NCBI GenBank assembly: GCA_040779335.1
Contig: JBFONV010000001.1
Location: 620,001 to 684,000 of the forward strand
DNA: 64,000 nucleotides
Origin: JBFONV01 sp040779335
Lineage (GTDB): Bacteria; Pseudomonadota; Gammaproteobacteria; Enterobacterales; Alteromonadaceae
Reading direction: 5' to 3'
Every line of letters starts with the position of its first letter. The stretch's first letter is position 1. This document shows, in pieces, positions 34,997-43,052 of this stretch. Made by a program: the position numbers and the translations under genes. Under the pieces are notes generated by a model. That model was not told where the DNA came from. It was given only the letters and a program-made list of their open reading frames with translations, and made no database searches.

Positions 34997-35245
34997 ATGG
35001 TTACCATTCGTTTAGCTCGTGGTGGCGCTAAAAAGCGTCCATTCTATCAGGTTGTTGTTGCAGATAGCCGTAACTCTCGCGATGGTCGTTTCATCGAGAA
35101 AGTTGGTTTCTTCAACCCTACAGCACAAGGTCAAGCAGAAAAATTACGCTTAGACTTAGATCGTATCAACCATTGGGTTGGTCAAGGTGCTGGTGTATCT
35201 GATCGTGTGGCCAAGTTAGTTAAAGACGCTCAAACAGCAGCTTAA
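34997..35245 (+). CDS. rpsP: 30S ribosomal protein S16
   Basis: The 82-residue protein starts MVTIRLARGGAKKRPFYQVV and includes DSRNSRDGRFIEKVGFFNP, the S16 signature. S16 binds 16S rRNA and is needed for 30S assembly. It is the first gene of rpsP-rimM-trmD-rplS, a universally conserved bacterial operon. Confidence 0.98.
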   Translation: MVTIRLARGGAKKRPFYQVVVADSRNSRDGRFIEKVGFFNPTAQGQAEKLRLDLDRINHWVGQGAGVSDRVAKLVKDAQTAA

Positions 35246-35271
35246 TTAACCTGGTAAGTTTAGGAGTTATC

Positions 35272-35802
35272 GTGGAAGCAGTAGATAAAGAAGTCATCTT
35301 GGGCAAAGTAGGCGCAGTTTACGGAGTCAAAGGTTGGTTGAAAATTCACTCGTTTACCGATGATTCTGAAGCTATCTTAGACTATTTTCCTTGGTCTTTA
35401 AAATTAGGAAATAAAGTTCAATCAGTCGAAATCACTGATTGGCGCAAGCACAACAACGGCCTCATAGTTAAAGTTGCTGGGATTGACGATCGAGATCTTG
35501 CTCAAAGCTTGGTTGGTTCGGAAATTTTTGTTAGTGAAGAGATCTTACCTGAATTATCAGAGGGTGAATTTTACTGGCGCGACTTAATGGGAATGAACGT
35601 TGTGACTACCCAAGGTTACGATCTAGGGAGTGTTTCCGACATAATGGAAACAGGTGCCAATGATGTACTGGTTGTGAAAGCAAACCGCAATGATGGCTTT
35701 GGTAAAAAAGAACGATTAATTCCGTATCTTTTTGAACAAGTGATCAAATCGGTAAGCATTGAAAATAAACAAATTTGTGTTGACTGGGACCCAGGCTTTT
35801 AG
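35272..35802 (+). CDS. rimM: Ribosome maturation factor RimM
   Basis: RimM helps mature the 30S head, acting with S19. The N-terminal domain begins VILGKVGAVYGVKGWLKI, and the C-terminal PRC-barrel domain contains FYWRDLMGMNVVTTQGYDLG and the closing LIPYLF element. The 176 residues start at GTG 35272, with TAGGAG seven bases upstream. It lies 26 bases after rpsP. Confidence 0.96.
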   Translation: MEAVDKEVILGKVGAVYGVKGWLKIHSFTDDSEAILDYFPWSLKLGNKVQSVEITDWRKHNNGLIVKVAGIDDRDLAQSLVGSEIFVSEEILPELSEGEFYWRDLMGMNVVTTQGYDLGSVSDIMETGANDVLVVKANRNDGFGKKERLIPYLFEQVIKSVSIENKQICVDWDPGF

Positions 35803-35805
35803 CTT

Positions 35806-36636
35806 GTGAGTAACAAACGAATGTGGATAGGGGTTATTAGCCTTTTTCCTGAAATGTTTGATGCGATAACCAAGTATGGGGTGACAGGCCGAGCGATCCG
35901 TAATGAATTGATTGAGTTTCATCAGTGGAACCCGAGAGATTTTACCCATGATCGACATCGCACTGTAGATGACCGTCCGTATGGCGGTGGTCCAGGGATG
36001 TTGATGATGGTACAACCATTACGTGATGCCATAAAGGCAGCAAAAAATGCTGCTGCTATGGATGCTTCCCTTAATGGGGGAAGTCAAGCTAAGGTTATTT
36101 ATTTGTCGCCGCAGGGACGTAAGTTAGACCAAGCTGGTGTGCGAGAATTAGCGCAGCATGATCGACTTGTATTTATTGCAGGAAGATATGAAGGCATTGA
36201 CGAAAGATTGATTGAATCGGATATCGATGAAGAATGGTCTGTCGGTGATTACGTGTTAAGTGGTGGTGAATTAGCTGCCATGAATGTAATCGATGCTGTA
36301 GCACGCTTTGTACCGGGTGTATTGGGGCACGATCAATCTGCTGAACAGGATTCATTTTCTGACGGCTTATTAGATTGTCCACATTATACTCGGCCAGAAG
36401 TATTAAATACTTCTGATGGGGAACAAGTTTCCGTTCCCAAAGTGTTGTTAAGCGGTAATCATGAGAACATCAGAAAATGGCGACAATTTAAGTCTCTAGA
36501 AAGAACTTGGACTAGACGACCAGAACTTTTAACTAACCTAGCTCTGACTGCGGAGCAGGAAAAAATGCTTAACCTTATTAAAGAAAACTCTAATAAGAAA
36601 AATGAGCAGCAACCTGTTGATGACAGTGAAACCTAG
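35806..36636 (+). CDS. trmD: tRNA (guanine-37-N1)-methyltransferase
   Basis: TrmD methylates G37 next to the anticodon and prevents frameshifting. Visible landmarks are WIGVISLFPEMFDAITKYGV, RPYGGGPGMLMMVQPLRDAI, the SAM-knot segment VFIAGRYEGIDERLIESD and SVGDYVLSGGELAAM. It starts at GTG 35806, three bases after rimM. The ATG at 35821 would give the E. coli-like MWIG start, so the first five residues are uncertain. It has about ten extra residues before KVIYLSPQGRKLDQAG and a long polar C-terminal tail compared with E. coli. Confidence 0.97.
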   Translation: MSNKRMWIGVISLFPEMFDAITKYGVTGRAIRNELIEFHQWNPRDFTHDRHRTVDDRPYGGGPGMLMMVQPLRDAIKAAKNAAAMDASLNGGSQAKVIYLSPQGRKLDQAGVRELAQHDRLVFIAGRYEGIDERLIESDIDEEWSVGDYVLSGGELAAMNVIDAVARFVPGVLGHDQSAEQDSFSDGLLDCPHYTRPEVLNTSDGEQVSVPKVLLSGNHENIRKWRQFKSLERTWTRRPELLTNLALTAEQEKMLNLIKENSNKKNEQQPVDDSET

Positions 36637-36648
36637 GAAGAAGGTATT

Positions 36649-37002
36649 ATGAGTAATATTATTAAACAGCTCGAAGCCGAGCAATTAAAAACTGACGTAC
36701 CAGCATTCGCACCAGGCGATACGCTAGTCGTTCAAGTTAAAGTTACAGAAGGTGATAAAACACGTCTTCAAGCATTTGAAGGTGTTGTTATTGCTATTAA
36801 AAATCGTGGCATAAATTCTGCTTTCACTGTTCGTAAAATTTCGAATGGTGTTGGTGTAGAACGTGTATTCCAGACACATAGCCCAATTGTTGATTCAATT
36901 GCAGTTAAACGTCGCGGTGATGTTCGTCAAGCTAAATTGTACTATCTTCGTGAGCGTTCAGGTCGTTCTGCACGTATCAAAGAGAAATTGGCTAAAAAAT
37001 AA
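36649..37002 (+). CDS. rplS: 50S ribosomal protein L19
   Basis: L19 lies at the interface of the two ribosomal subunits. The 117 residues contain VPAFAPGDTLVVQVKVTEG, RLQAFEGVVIAIKNRG and KLYYLRERSGRSARIKEKL, a complete L19. It closes the rpsP operon, 12 bases after trmD. Its last 130 or so bases recur, damaged, at 41490-41622. Confidence 0.98.
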   Translation: MSNIIKQLEAEQLKTDVPAFAPGDTLVVQVKVTEGDKTRLQAFEGVVIAIKNRGINSAFTVRKISNGVGVERVFQTHSPIVDSIAVKRRGDVRQAKLYYLRERSGRSARIKEKLAKK

Positions 37003-37028
37003 GATTTTTTTAGTTAAGTTTGATGATG

Positions 37029-37067
37029 AAAAAAGCCTGAATATTAAATTATTCAGGCTTTTTTGAT
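37029..37067 (+). terminator. Terminator after rplS
   Basis: A long stem (AAAAAAGCCTGAATA with TATTCAGGCTTTTTT) and a short AT loop end the rpsP operon. Confidence 0.9.
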
Positions 37068-37538
37068 TTGGTGCGTACCATTAATGTACCAATATCATGT
37101 TTTATACATTAGTTTAAATATTCAATTCTTTTACTTGCACTTTCTTTCCGCAGTGGAGGGATATTATTCTTTTGGTAGATTTTTTCTTCGGATTTTTCCC
37201 CTCTTATATTTTGATTACTTACAAATTTAGGGATCGTTCTGGCACTGTCTGAATTTTAAATGCCATAAAGTCCTGCTTCGATCCTTTTAGTTCATTACTC
37301 TGCAAGTCCATGTTAGCAAAATAGGTATGCAATTAAACTTGCTTTGATTTCGACAATTTTTGTTGTTAGGCTTTTGGTGACACCAATAATTTCATTTTTT
37401 GCTTGGCACAAAACTACCTTAAATTATTAAAATCATAGCGGAAACAGTTTACTTGGTTTGTTAAAAATAATTTTTGCGAACCGTTTATTGCTGATTAAGG
37501 CGGCGTTTTACTAAAAAGCGGTATAGGAGTTATTAGCA
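37068..37538. other. Region between rplS terminator and amidoligase
   Basis: About 470 AT-rich bases with no convincing gene. A minus-strand frame of about 26 codons near 37115-37205 encodes a lysine-rich peptide but has no start. The stretch presumably contains the amidoligase promoter; TAGGAG near 37524 is its ribosome-binding site. Confidence 0.4.
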
Positions 37539-38525
37539 ATGAGTAAAAAAAGTAACTTTAAGACGCCTACCGTCACAGTTAAAGGTGATGGCACAGAACG
37601 TCTGGTAGGGTTTGAACTTGAATTTTCTGGGCTGTCACTAGCGCAGACTGTTGAAATTGTTAAATCGTCGCTTGATGGAAGCTTGGGTGATAAAACGGCT
37701 GCTGAGCAGATTGTTCACGTTGAATCATTGGGTGATTTTAATATTGAACTTGACTGGGACTTTCTTAAACGCATAGCGGAAGATAATGAAAATCATGGAG
37801 AAGATCCAGCATGGTTCGAGCAGCTAAGTAAAGCTGCTAGTATGTTGGTGCCCGTTGAGGTAGTCAGTCCACCGATATCAATTAATCACTTGAATGTTTT
37901 GGAGCCTATGATATTGGCGCTGCGTGAGGCCGGCGCGATGGGAACTGAAGAGTCACTTATTGCGGCTTATGGCGTACATATTAATGCAGATATTCCTAAG
38001 CTAGATGCTGAAACCTTGTTTGCCTATTTGCGATCTTTCGCGGTTCTACAGTGGTGGTTGGTTGAGGCACATCAGGTTAATGCCGCGCGCAAAATTAGCC
38101 CTTATATCGATCTATACCCAGAGAGCTACGTCAAGTTGTTATTGTCCCAGTCAGCTCCTAATATGGATCAAATATTTAGTGATTATTTAGAGTTCAATGC
38201 TAGCCGTAATAGAGCACTAGACTTACTTCCGATGTTGGCTGAAATAGACAAGGAGCGAGTATTCGATACCGTTGATGATCCCAAAATAAAAGCTCGACCG
38301 GCCTTTCATTATCGCTTGTCTAATTGCAATATTGAGCACAAGGACTGGTCACTGGCTCGATCATGGAATACTTGGTGGATAATTGAACAACTGGCTCATC
38401 GCCCAGATGATTTAAAAGAACTCAGCACTGCATTTCTTGATGCTGAGCAACCAATTATAGGAGTAATTCGAACAAAATGGGTAAACTACTTGGATCAATG
38501 GTTAAAAGACCACAGATTGGTGTAA
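37539..38525 (+). CDS. Putative amidoligase (Amidoligase_2 family)
   Basis: The 328-residue protein shows the family's ordered motifs. GFELEF at residues 24-29 supplies the acidic pair E26/E28 expected at the metal-ATP site. VEVVSPP follows at 106-112 and GVHINAD at 145-151, and SRNRALDLLP lies further on. These match the glutamine-synthetase-like carboxylate-amine ligases described by Iyer and colleagues, thought to form isopeptide or amide bonds on peptides or small metabolites. No family member has a substrate I can name with confidence. The overlapping downstream hydrolase suggests a make-and-break pair. It sits in the suspected island after rplS. Confidence 0.8.
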   Translation: MSKKSNFKTPTVTVKGDGTERLVGFELEFSGLSLAQTVEIVKSSLDGSLGDKTAAEQIVHVESLGDFNIELDWDFLKRIAEDNENHGEDPAWFEQLSKAASMLVPVEVVSPPISINHLNVLEPMILALREAGAMGTEESLIAAYGVHINADIPKLDAETLFAYLRSFAVLQWWLVEAHQVNAARKISPYIDLYPESYVKLLLSQSAPNMDQIFSDYLEFNASRNRALDLLPMLAEIDKERVFDTVDDPKIKARPAFHYRLSNCNIEHKDWSLARSWNTWWIIEQLAHRPDDLKELSTAFLDAEQPIIGVIRTKWVNYLDQWLKDHRLV

Positions 38526-39199
38526 GCGGTAACGCAAAACGTTTGTCTCCAAGTTGGTGGTGCACGGCATTAGTACTGATATTAGCCGGTGCCACCCCTA
38601 AGCGTATCAGCGTGCGCCACCCCCAAAGTATCAAAAATATTGATGGTTTAATCGTTGGCGGGGGCGATGATATTAGCCCTGAGCATTACGACGGTGAGAT
38701 TGATAATAAAATCAAAATTGACATTGAACGTGACCAATTAGAAATCAGCTGGATCAATAAAGCACTTCAAAATAACATCCCACTTATTGGGATTTGCCGG
38801 GGAGCACAGCTGATTAATGTTGTATTGGGCGGCACTCTCTACAAAGATATTAGGCCTTTGCGTCGACTCACCTACAATCGACCAGGCTTGCTGCCGACTA
38901 AACAAGTTCGATTAGCACAAGACTCCGTATTAGCCAAAGTTTGTAATAAGCTTAATTTACGGGTAAACAGTCTTCATCATCAGGCAATCAAAAACATCGG
39001 TAAAAATCTAAGGGTCGTAGGAAGGGATCTGGACGGCATTGCTCAAGCGGTGGAGTCAACCCAAAATAACATCATAGGCCTGCAATGGCACCCTGAATAC
39101 TTATTTTATTTTATTTACCTTCACAATTTACGATATTTCGTTGGCTGGTTAACCGTAGCCGATGATATTGAATTTGGGGATATGAGTAACGCGAGGTGA
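38498..39199 (+). CDS. Class-I glutamine amidotransferase-like hydrolase (peptidase C26 type)
   Basis: The 233-residue protein has the full catalytic set of gamma-glutamyl hydrolases: GGGDDISPEHY, the nucleophile elbow GICRGAQLINV with Cys100, VNSLHHQAIK, and QWHPEY with His198 and Glu200. PuuD, which cleaves gamma-glutamyl-GABA, is of this type. It overlaps the amidoligase by 28 bases, so the two are made together. I chose the ATG at 38498 because the family starts just before IGVSG; an ATG at 38477 is also open. It may hydrolyse the amidoligase product, or supply ammonia. Substrate unknown. Confidence 0.85.
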   Translation: MVKRPQIGVSGNAKRLSPSWWCTALVLILAGATPKRISVRHPQSIKNIDGLIVGGGDDISPEHYDGEIDNKIKIDIERDQLEISWINKALQNNIPLIGICRGAQLINVVLGGTLYKDIRPLRRLTYNRPGLLPTKQVRLAQDSVLAKVCNKLNLRVNSLHHQAIKNIGKNLRVVGRDLDGIAQAVESTQNNIIGLQWHPEYLFYFIYLHNLRYFVGWLTVADDIEFGDMSNAR

Positions 39200-39283
39200 A
39201 AAGTCACTAAGCGTTATGTTGTTGGACGATAAATTAAGAAAAAACTCACTAATACACCGGCAGGTGGTTAAGGTGCATGTATC

Positions 39284-39441
39284 TTACATTTTTACCCTAT
39301 ATTCTAATATTTTTTCGGCCAGTTTAAGTGCTTCTTTATTGAATTCATCAGAAGAATATTTACGTTGTTTGTTCTTAGTCATATTTCACCTCTGTAAGTT
39401 TAGCTTGCTCACTTGACGAGGTGTCCAAAACTATTGGAGCA
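39284..39441 (-). pseudogene. IS3-family left-end and orfA remnant
   Basis: On the minus strand an ATG at 39382, after AGAGGTG, opens a 32-codon frame reading MTKNKQRKYSSDEFNKEAL and then KLAEKI. That is the start of an IS3-type OrfA helix-turn-helix. It then runs into unrelated residues and a stop. Upstream lies an IS3-like end (minus strand TGCTCCAATAGTTTTGGACA). The rest of the transposase is gone. It is a relic of an insertion inside the suspected island. Confidence 0.55.
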
Positions 39442-39443
39442 GC

Positions 39444-39470
39444 TAGAGGAACAGACAATTAGTTCCTCTA
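39444..39470. terminator. Hairpin after the KefB-like gene
   Basis: Perfect 9-base arms TAGAGGAAC/GTTCCTCTA with a 9-base loop lie 19 bases beyond the antiporter stop. There is no T-run, so efficiency is doubtful. Confidence 0.45.
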
Positions 39471-39488
39471 TCTTCATCCCAAGTTGGG

Positions 39489-41063
39489 TTATTCATTTTG
39501 AGGTGAAAACATTGCCATACTTTCTTTGGCAAAACCAACCCCAGCTTCATTATAAAAGTTAAATACTTTATCAACACCAAGTCTTTGCAGCTTTTCCCTT
39601 TCGTCATCAAATCGCGCAATAGCGGCAATTTTTCCATGGTAGTTGGCAGCTTTTAATTGTGTGGTGATATTCATAATATCTTGAACACTAGGTAGCGCAA
39701 GCAAAATCAAATCAAGGTGATTTAATTCAATGTTTTCCCAAAAATCGGCATCTTCGGCATCTCCATAATAAGCACGAACAGCATTCTCTTTTAACCAAGA
39801 GACCTTCTTTTTATCGGCATCTAAACCCCAAATAAGCTGTGGCTGATGTGCGGCAAGTGCCTTGTATGCACCCATGCCAACCCTTCCCATACCAATAATT
39901 ACAATTGGGGCATCACAAGGTTGTTCAAAGCTGTCTTCTTTTAATTTTACTTGATGCTCATAGCGCTTAAATACGCCTTTATGACGGGCAAAAAAGACGT
40001 GGGCATAGTTATAACAAATATTGGTGAAAATAAATGATAAGGTCACTGCCAGCGATAAAATCACCAGCCACTCTTTTGGTAACCAACCTTCTTTTGTGCT
40101 TAATGACGCTACGATCAAACCAAATTCACTAAAGTTACTCATTACCAATGCAGATAAATACGCGGTTCTTCCTCGTAACTTTAATGCGATAAACAAGAAG
40201 AAAAACAAGGCAAACTTTACCGGTATCAGTAAAGTCAGCAAGGTGGCAATACCTAACATTTCCCATGTCGGTAATGCGGTAAAGCCAATCGTTAAAAAGA
40301 AACCAATTAAAAATAGATCTTTGAAACTTAATAATGATTTTGATATTTCACTGGCTTTGTTGTGAGACGCAAAAAACATTCCCACTAGTAACGCGCCTAA
40401 GTCACCCTTAATATTGACTAATTCAAACAACTCGTAACTACCAAAAGCGAGAAAAAAACCGGTTAACGGGATTAATTCGCCATGGCCGACTTGGTTGATT
40501 AGTTTATGAAGCAAAGGCCTAATGAAAAAGGCCAGAAGTAATAACCCAGCCCAATATGAAGGTAGTTTTCCGGTTGCTGCAACTAAGAATATGACGGCGA
40601 TGACATCTTGCATTACTAAAATAGCAACGGAGAGTTTGCCATGACGTGTTTTCAATTCACCATGATCTTCGAGCAATTTGACCACACAGACAGTGCTACT
40701 AAAACTTAGGGCAAAGACAATTAATAATGCTGTTGACGCGTTTAAGCCGGCAACAAAACTAATAGACATTAAAATAAAGGCTTTAAATAAAATGGTGCCA
40801 ATAAGGAGCCATAAAATTGTGTGACTGAGACTTCCAGCCCAAACTTCGGTTTTGAGTAGGTCTCTAATGTTTAATTTAAGCCCTATAGTAAATAACATTA
40901 GGGTGATGCCTAAATTAGCTAACTCCGTAATAGTGTCATCAGCTTGAAACCCAATAAAATGCAAGATGAATCCAGCGAGTAAGTAACCTATAGAAGGGGG
41001 TAAAGAGACTGTCTTGGCAACAAGGCCACAAGCAAAAGCGAAGAAAATCCAGATAAAATCCAT
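39489..41063 (-). CDS. KefB-type monovalent cation:proton antiporter (CPA2)
   Basis: The 524-residue protein has 11-12 hydrophobic segments (about residues 1-365), with the CPA2 features GYLLAGFILHFIGF and FALSFSSTVCVVKLL. A TrkA-N/RCK Rossmann domain follows (IVIIGMGRVGMGAYKALAAH near 390). It lacks the longer RCK tail of KefC. Such proteins exchange potassium for protons, often gated by nucleotides or glutathione adducts. It is transcribed towards the amidoligase pair and lies between the two rplS 3' copies, so it may be island cargo. Confidence 0.87.
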   Translation of the reverse strand: MDFIWIFFAFACGLVAKTVSLPPSIGYLLAGFILHFIGFQADDTITELANLGITLMLFTIGLKLNIRDLLKTEVWAGSLSHTILWLLIGTILFKAFILMSISFVAGLNASTALLIVFALSFSSTVCVVKLLEDHGELKTRHGKLSVAILVMQDVIAVIFLVAATGKLPSYWAGLLLLAFFIRPLLHKLINQVGHGELIPLTGFFLAFGSYELFELVNIKGDLGALLVGMFFASHNKASEISKSLLSFKDLFLIGFFLTIGFTALPTWEMLGIATLLTLLIPVKFALFFFLFIALKLRGRTAYLSALVMSNFSEFGLIVASLSTKEGWLPKEWLVILSLAVTLSFIFTNICYNYAHVFFARHKGVFKRYEHQVKLKEDSFEQPCDAPIVIIGMGRVGMGAYKALAAHQPQLIWGLDADKKKVSWLKENAVRAYYGDAEDADFWENIELNHLDLILLALPSVQDIMNITTQLKAANYHGKIAAIARFDDEREKLQRLGVDKVFNFYNEAGVGFAKESMAMFSPQNE

Positions 41064-41489
41064 AAAATTTGCCTTTAAAATTTAATCATTATTTGTCGTA
41101 AAATACGGTTTAATTGAACTTGGCCGCTATAGAGTCTATTAACCAAATGTTGTCAGTTATTTTCGTAAGCCAGTTTATGAACCCGATGTGCATAAAAATC
41201 AATACAGGACCTGCTTGGAAGCTTTATGGATAAAAGAATAGACACGCTCCCACCTACCTTATGAATAACGTTAATGGTCTCATACTTAGAAAACCGCGAA
41301 CCTTCAAGTCATCCCCTATATATAAGTTATCAGAAATTAACTATTGAAAGAAATGTCATTCATTTCGCTAGTAAGTGAAAAAATTGAAATATCTTCAACA
41401 ATAAAACGTTATAGCCATTATACAGTGAAATATGTTTTAACTGACCTTTTAACCATTTGTTTTTAATTATTTATTTTTTCTATAGCCTT
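41064..41489. other. KefB-like gene upstream region
   Basis: About 425 AT-rich bases with no supported gene; they hold the minus-strand promoter of the antiporter. No specific element stands out. Confidence 0.4.
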
Positions 41490-41622
41490 TTCTAGGCACT
41501 AAGCCCAATTGTTGATTCAATTGTAGTTAAACATCGCGGTGATGTTGGTTAAGCTAAATTGTACTATCTTCGTGAGCGTTCAACTTGTTCTACACGTGTA
41601 AAAGATAAATTGGCTAAAAATA
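41490..41622 (+). pseudogene. rplS: Degenerate second copy of the rplS 3' end
   Basis: Bases 41503-41620 align without gaps to 36881-36998 in intact rplS, with 11 differences in 118 bases. Weaker similarity extends 13 bases further left. In the L19 frame this copy has stops at 41493 and at the position of the DVRQAK glutamine codon, and it runs past the normal stop. It has no start and cannot encode L19. Similarity ends abruptly at the old stop codon; a different terminator follows. Confidence 0.9.
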
Positions 41623-41659
41623 GAACTCTTTATACAAGCGCTTTACTGTACTGCCCGAT

Positions 41660-41691
41660 AAAACCTGTGTAGGCAACTGCACAGGTTTTAT
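41660..41691 (+). terminator. Terminator after the rplS remnant
   Basis: A perfect 10-bp stem AAAACCTGTG/CACAGGTTTT with a 10-base loop lies 37 bases after the remnant. It may be the original rplS terminator displaced by the insertion. Confidence 0.75.
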
Positions 41692-41753
41692 GTTCAAATT
41701 ATTTGTATGGTTAATTATTATGAAATAAGCGCTATACCTGCAAGATTTTTAAG

Positions 41754-41794
41754 TGTAAGATATTCATTACGACCAATGTAATTAAATCTTTACG
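41754..41794 (+). promoter_or_regulatory. Pair of TyrR-box-like sites upstream of aroF
   Basis: TGTAAG-ATATTC-ATTACG (41754-41771) and TGTAAT-TAAATC-TTTACG (41777-41794) resemble the TyrR consensus TGTAAA-N6-TTTACA. Their centres are 23 bases apart, about two helical turns, as in paired TyrR boxes of E. coli. They precede the aroF-tyrA operon, a classic TyrR target. Confidence 0.55.
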
Positions 41795-41925
41795 AAAAGA
41801 AAGTGAAACTCAAACTCAACCACTCATATCGATATTATTTTTACCTCTCATTTTTTTGCTAAGCAATTGCTTCGGCATTTTATTCTATATTTATTTTAAA
41901 ACTCGCTGTAAACACTGGAAAAGCC

Positions 41926-43026
41926 ATGTCAGAAATCAATACAAACACCGTATATAAAAGTACGCTTAATGATATTCATGTTAATGCTGAAGAAGTATTA
42001 ATTACCCCGCAACAATTGAGAGAGCAACTACCGCTGAACCAATCCGGTCGCGATTATGTCACTCAGGCGCGCCAAATTATTTCGAACATTATCCATAAAA
42101 AAGACCCGCGTTTATTAGTGATCTCTGGTCCTTGCTCTGTTCATGACGTTGCGGCAGCAAAAGAATACGCTCGGCACCTAAAAACATTGCATGATAAGTA
42201 TCAAGATACTTTGTATATTGTTATGCGAGTTTACTTTGAAAAGCCAAGGACAACGGTTGGATGGAAAGGCTTAATCAATGATCCTCATATGGACGGCTCT
42301 TTTGATGTGGAAGCAGGGCTGCGCAAAGCGCGTGAGTTGCTACTTTATTTGACTGAACTAGGCTTACCACTAGCAACGGAAGCACTTGATCCTATTAGCC
42401 CACAATATTTGGCCGAATTGTTTAGTTGGTCTGCGATAGGTGCGCGAACAACAGAGTCGCAAACACATCGTGAAATGGCGAGTGGTTTATCTATGCCAAT
42501 AGGGTTTAAAAATGGCACCAATGGTAGTCTTGATGTTGCTATTAATGCGTTGCAATCGGCGGCGTCTGCTCATCGTTTTATGGGGATTAATCGCCAAGGT
42601 CAAGTCGCGCTGATTAAAACCTCAGGAAATCCTGATGGGCATGTTATTTTGCGCGGTGGCAAGCAGCCTAACTACGATTCCGTGAATGTTGCTATTTGTG
42701 AACAGCAATTATCAAAACAAGGGCTGGTGCCGGGGATTGTGATTGATTGTAGTCATAGCAATTCTAACAAAGATTATCAGCGTCAGCCGTTAGTGGCCGA
42801 TAATGTATTTAATCAAATATGTGACGGCAATAAATCGATTATCGGTATAATGTTAGAAAGCAATATTAATGCGGGTAATCAAAGTGCAGAATTGCCAAAA
42901 GATGAATTACAATATGGTGTTTCTGTCACCGATGCCTGTATTGATTTAACACAAACAGAAGCGTTGTTATCTGCCGCTAACGATAAATTGGCGACAGTGT
43001 TAAGCGCTCGAATCAACAATAATTGA
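41926..43026 (+). CDS. aroF: 3-deoxy-7-phosphoheptulonate (DAHP) synthase
   Basis: This enzyme condenses phosphoenolpyruvate and erythrose-4-phosphate, the committed step to aromatic amino acids. The 366-residue class I AroFGH protein has RLLVISGPCSVHD, YFEKPRTTVGWKGL and VIDCSHSNSNKD. Its place 26 bases before tyrA marks it as the tyrosine-linked AroF, as in E. coli. TyrR-like boxes upstream fit repression by tyrosine. Feedback specificity itself cannot be read here. Confidence 0.95.
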   Translation: MSEINTNTVYKSTLNDIHVNAEEVLITPQQLREQLPLNQSGRDYVTQARQIISNIIHKKDPRLLVISGPCSVHDVAAAKEYARHLKTLHDKYQDTLYIVMRVYFEKPRTTVGWKGLINDPHMDGSFDVEAGLRKARELLLYLTELGLPLATEALDPISPQYLAELFSWSAIGARTTESQTHREMASGLSMPIGFKNGTNGSLDVAINALQSAASAHRFMGINRQGQVALIKTSGNPDGHVILRGGKQPNYDSVNVAICEQQLSKQGLVPGIVIDCSHSNSNKDYQRQPLVADNVFNQICDGNKSIIGIMLESNINAGNQSAELPKDELQYGVSVTDACIDLTQTEALLSAANDKLATVLSARINNN

Positions 43027-43052
43027 TACATTAGATGATGTGTGGATTTTAA

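Larger units (their letters stand above)
37003..41489. mobile_element. Putative genomic island between duplicated rplS 3' ends
   Basis: The segment is bounded on the left by the end of intact rplS and on the right by a second, decayed copy of the same end. It carries an amidoligase, a C26-type hydrolase, an IS3-like remnant and a KefB-type antiporter. Duplicated gene 3' ends are what site-specific integrases leave when they insert at the end of a housekeeping gene. No integrase is present. In enterobacteria rplS and aroF lie close together, so the extra genes fit an insertion. Boundaries and origin are inferred. Confidence 0.5.

Noticed and set aside
37115..37205. Lysine-rich minus-strand peptide between rplS and the amidoligase
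   Set aside because: There is no start codon and it is only about 26 codons. It may be a gene scrap, but I could not tie it to any family.
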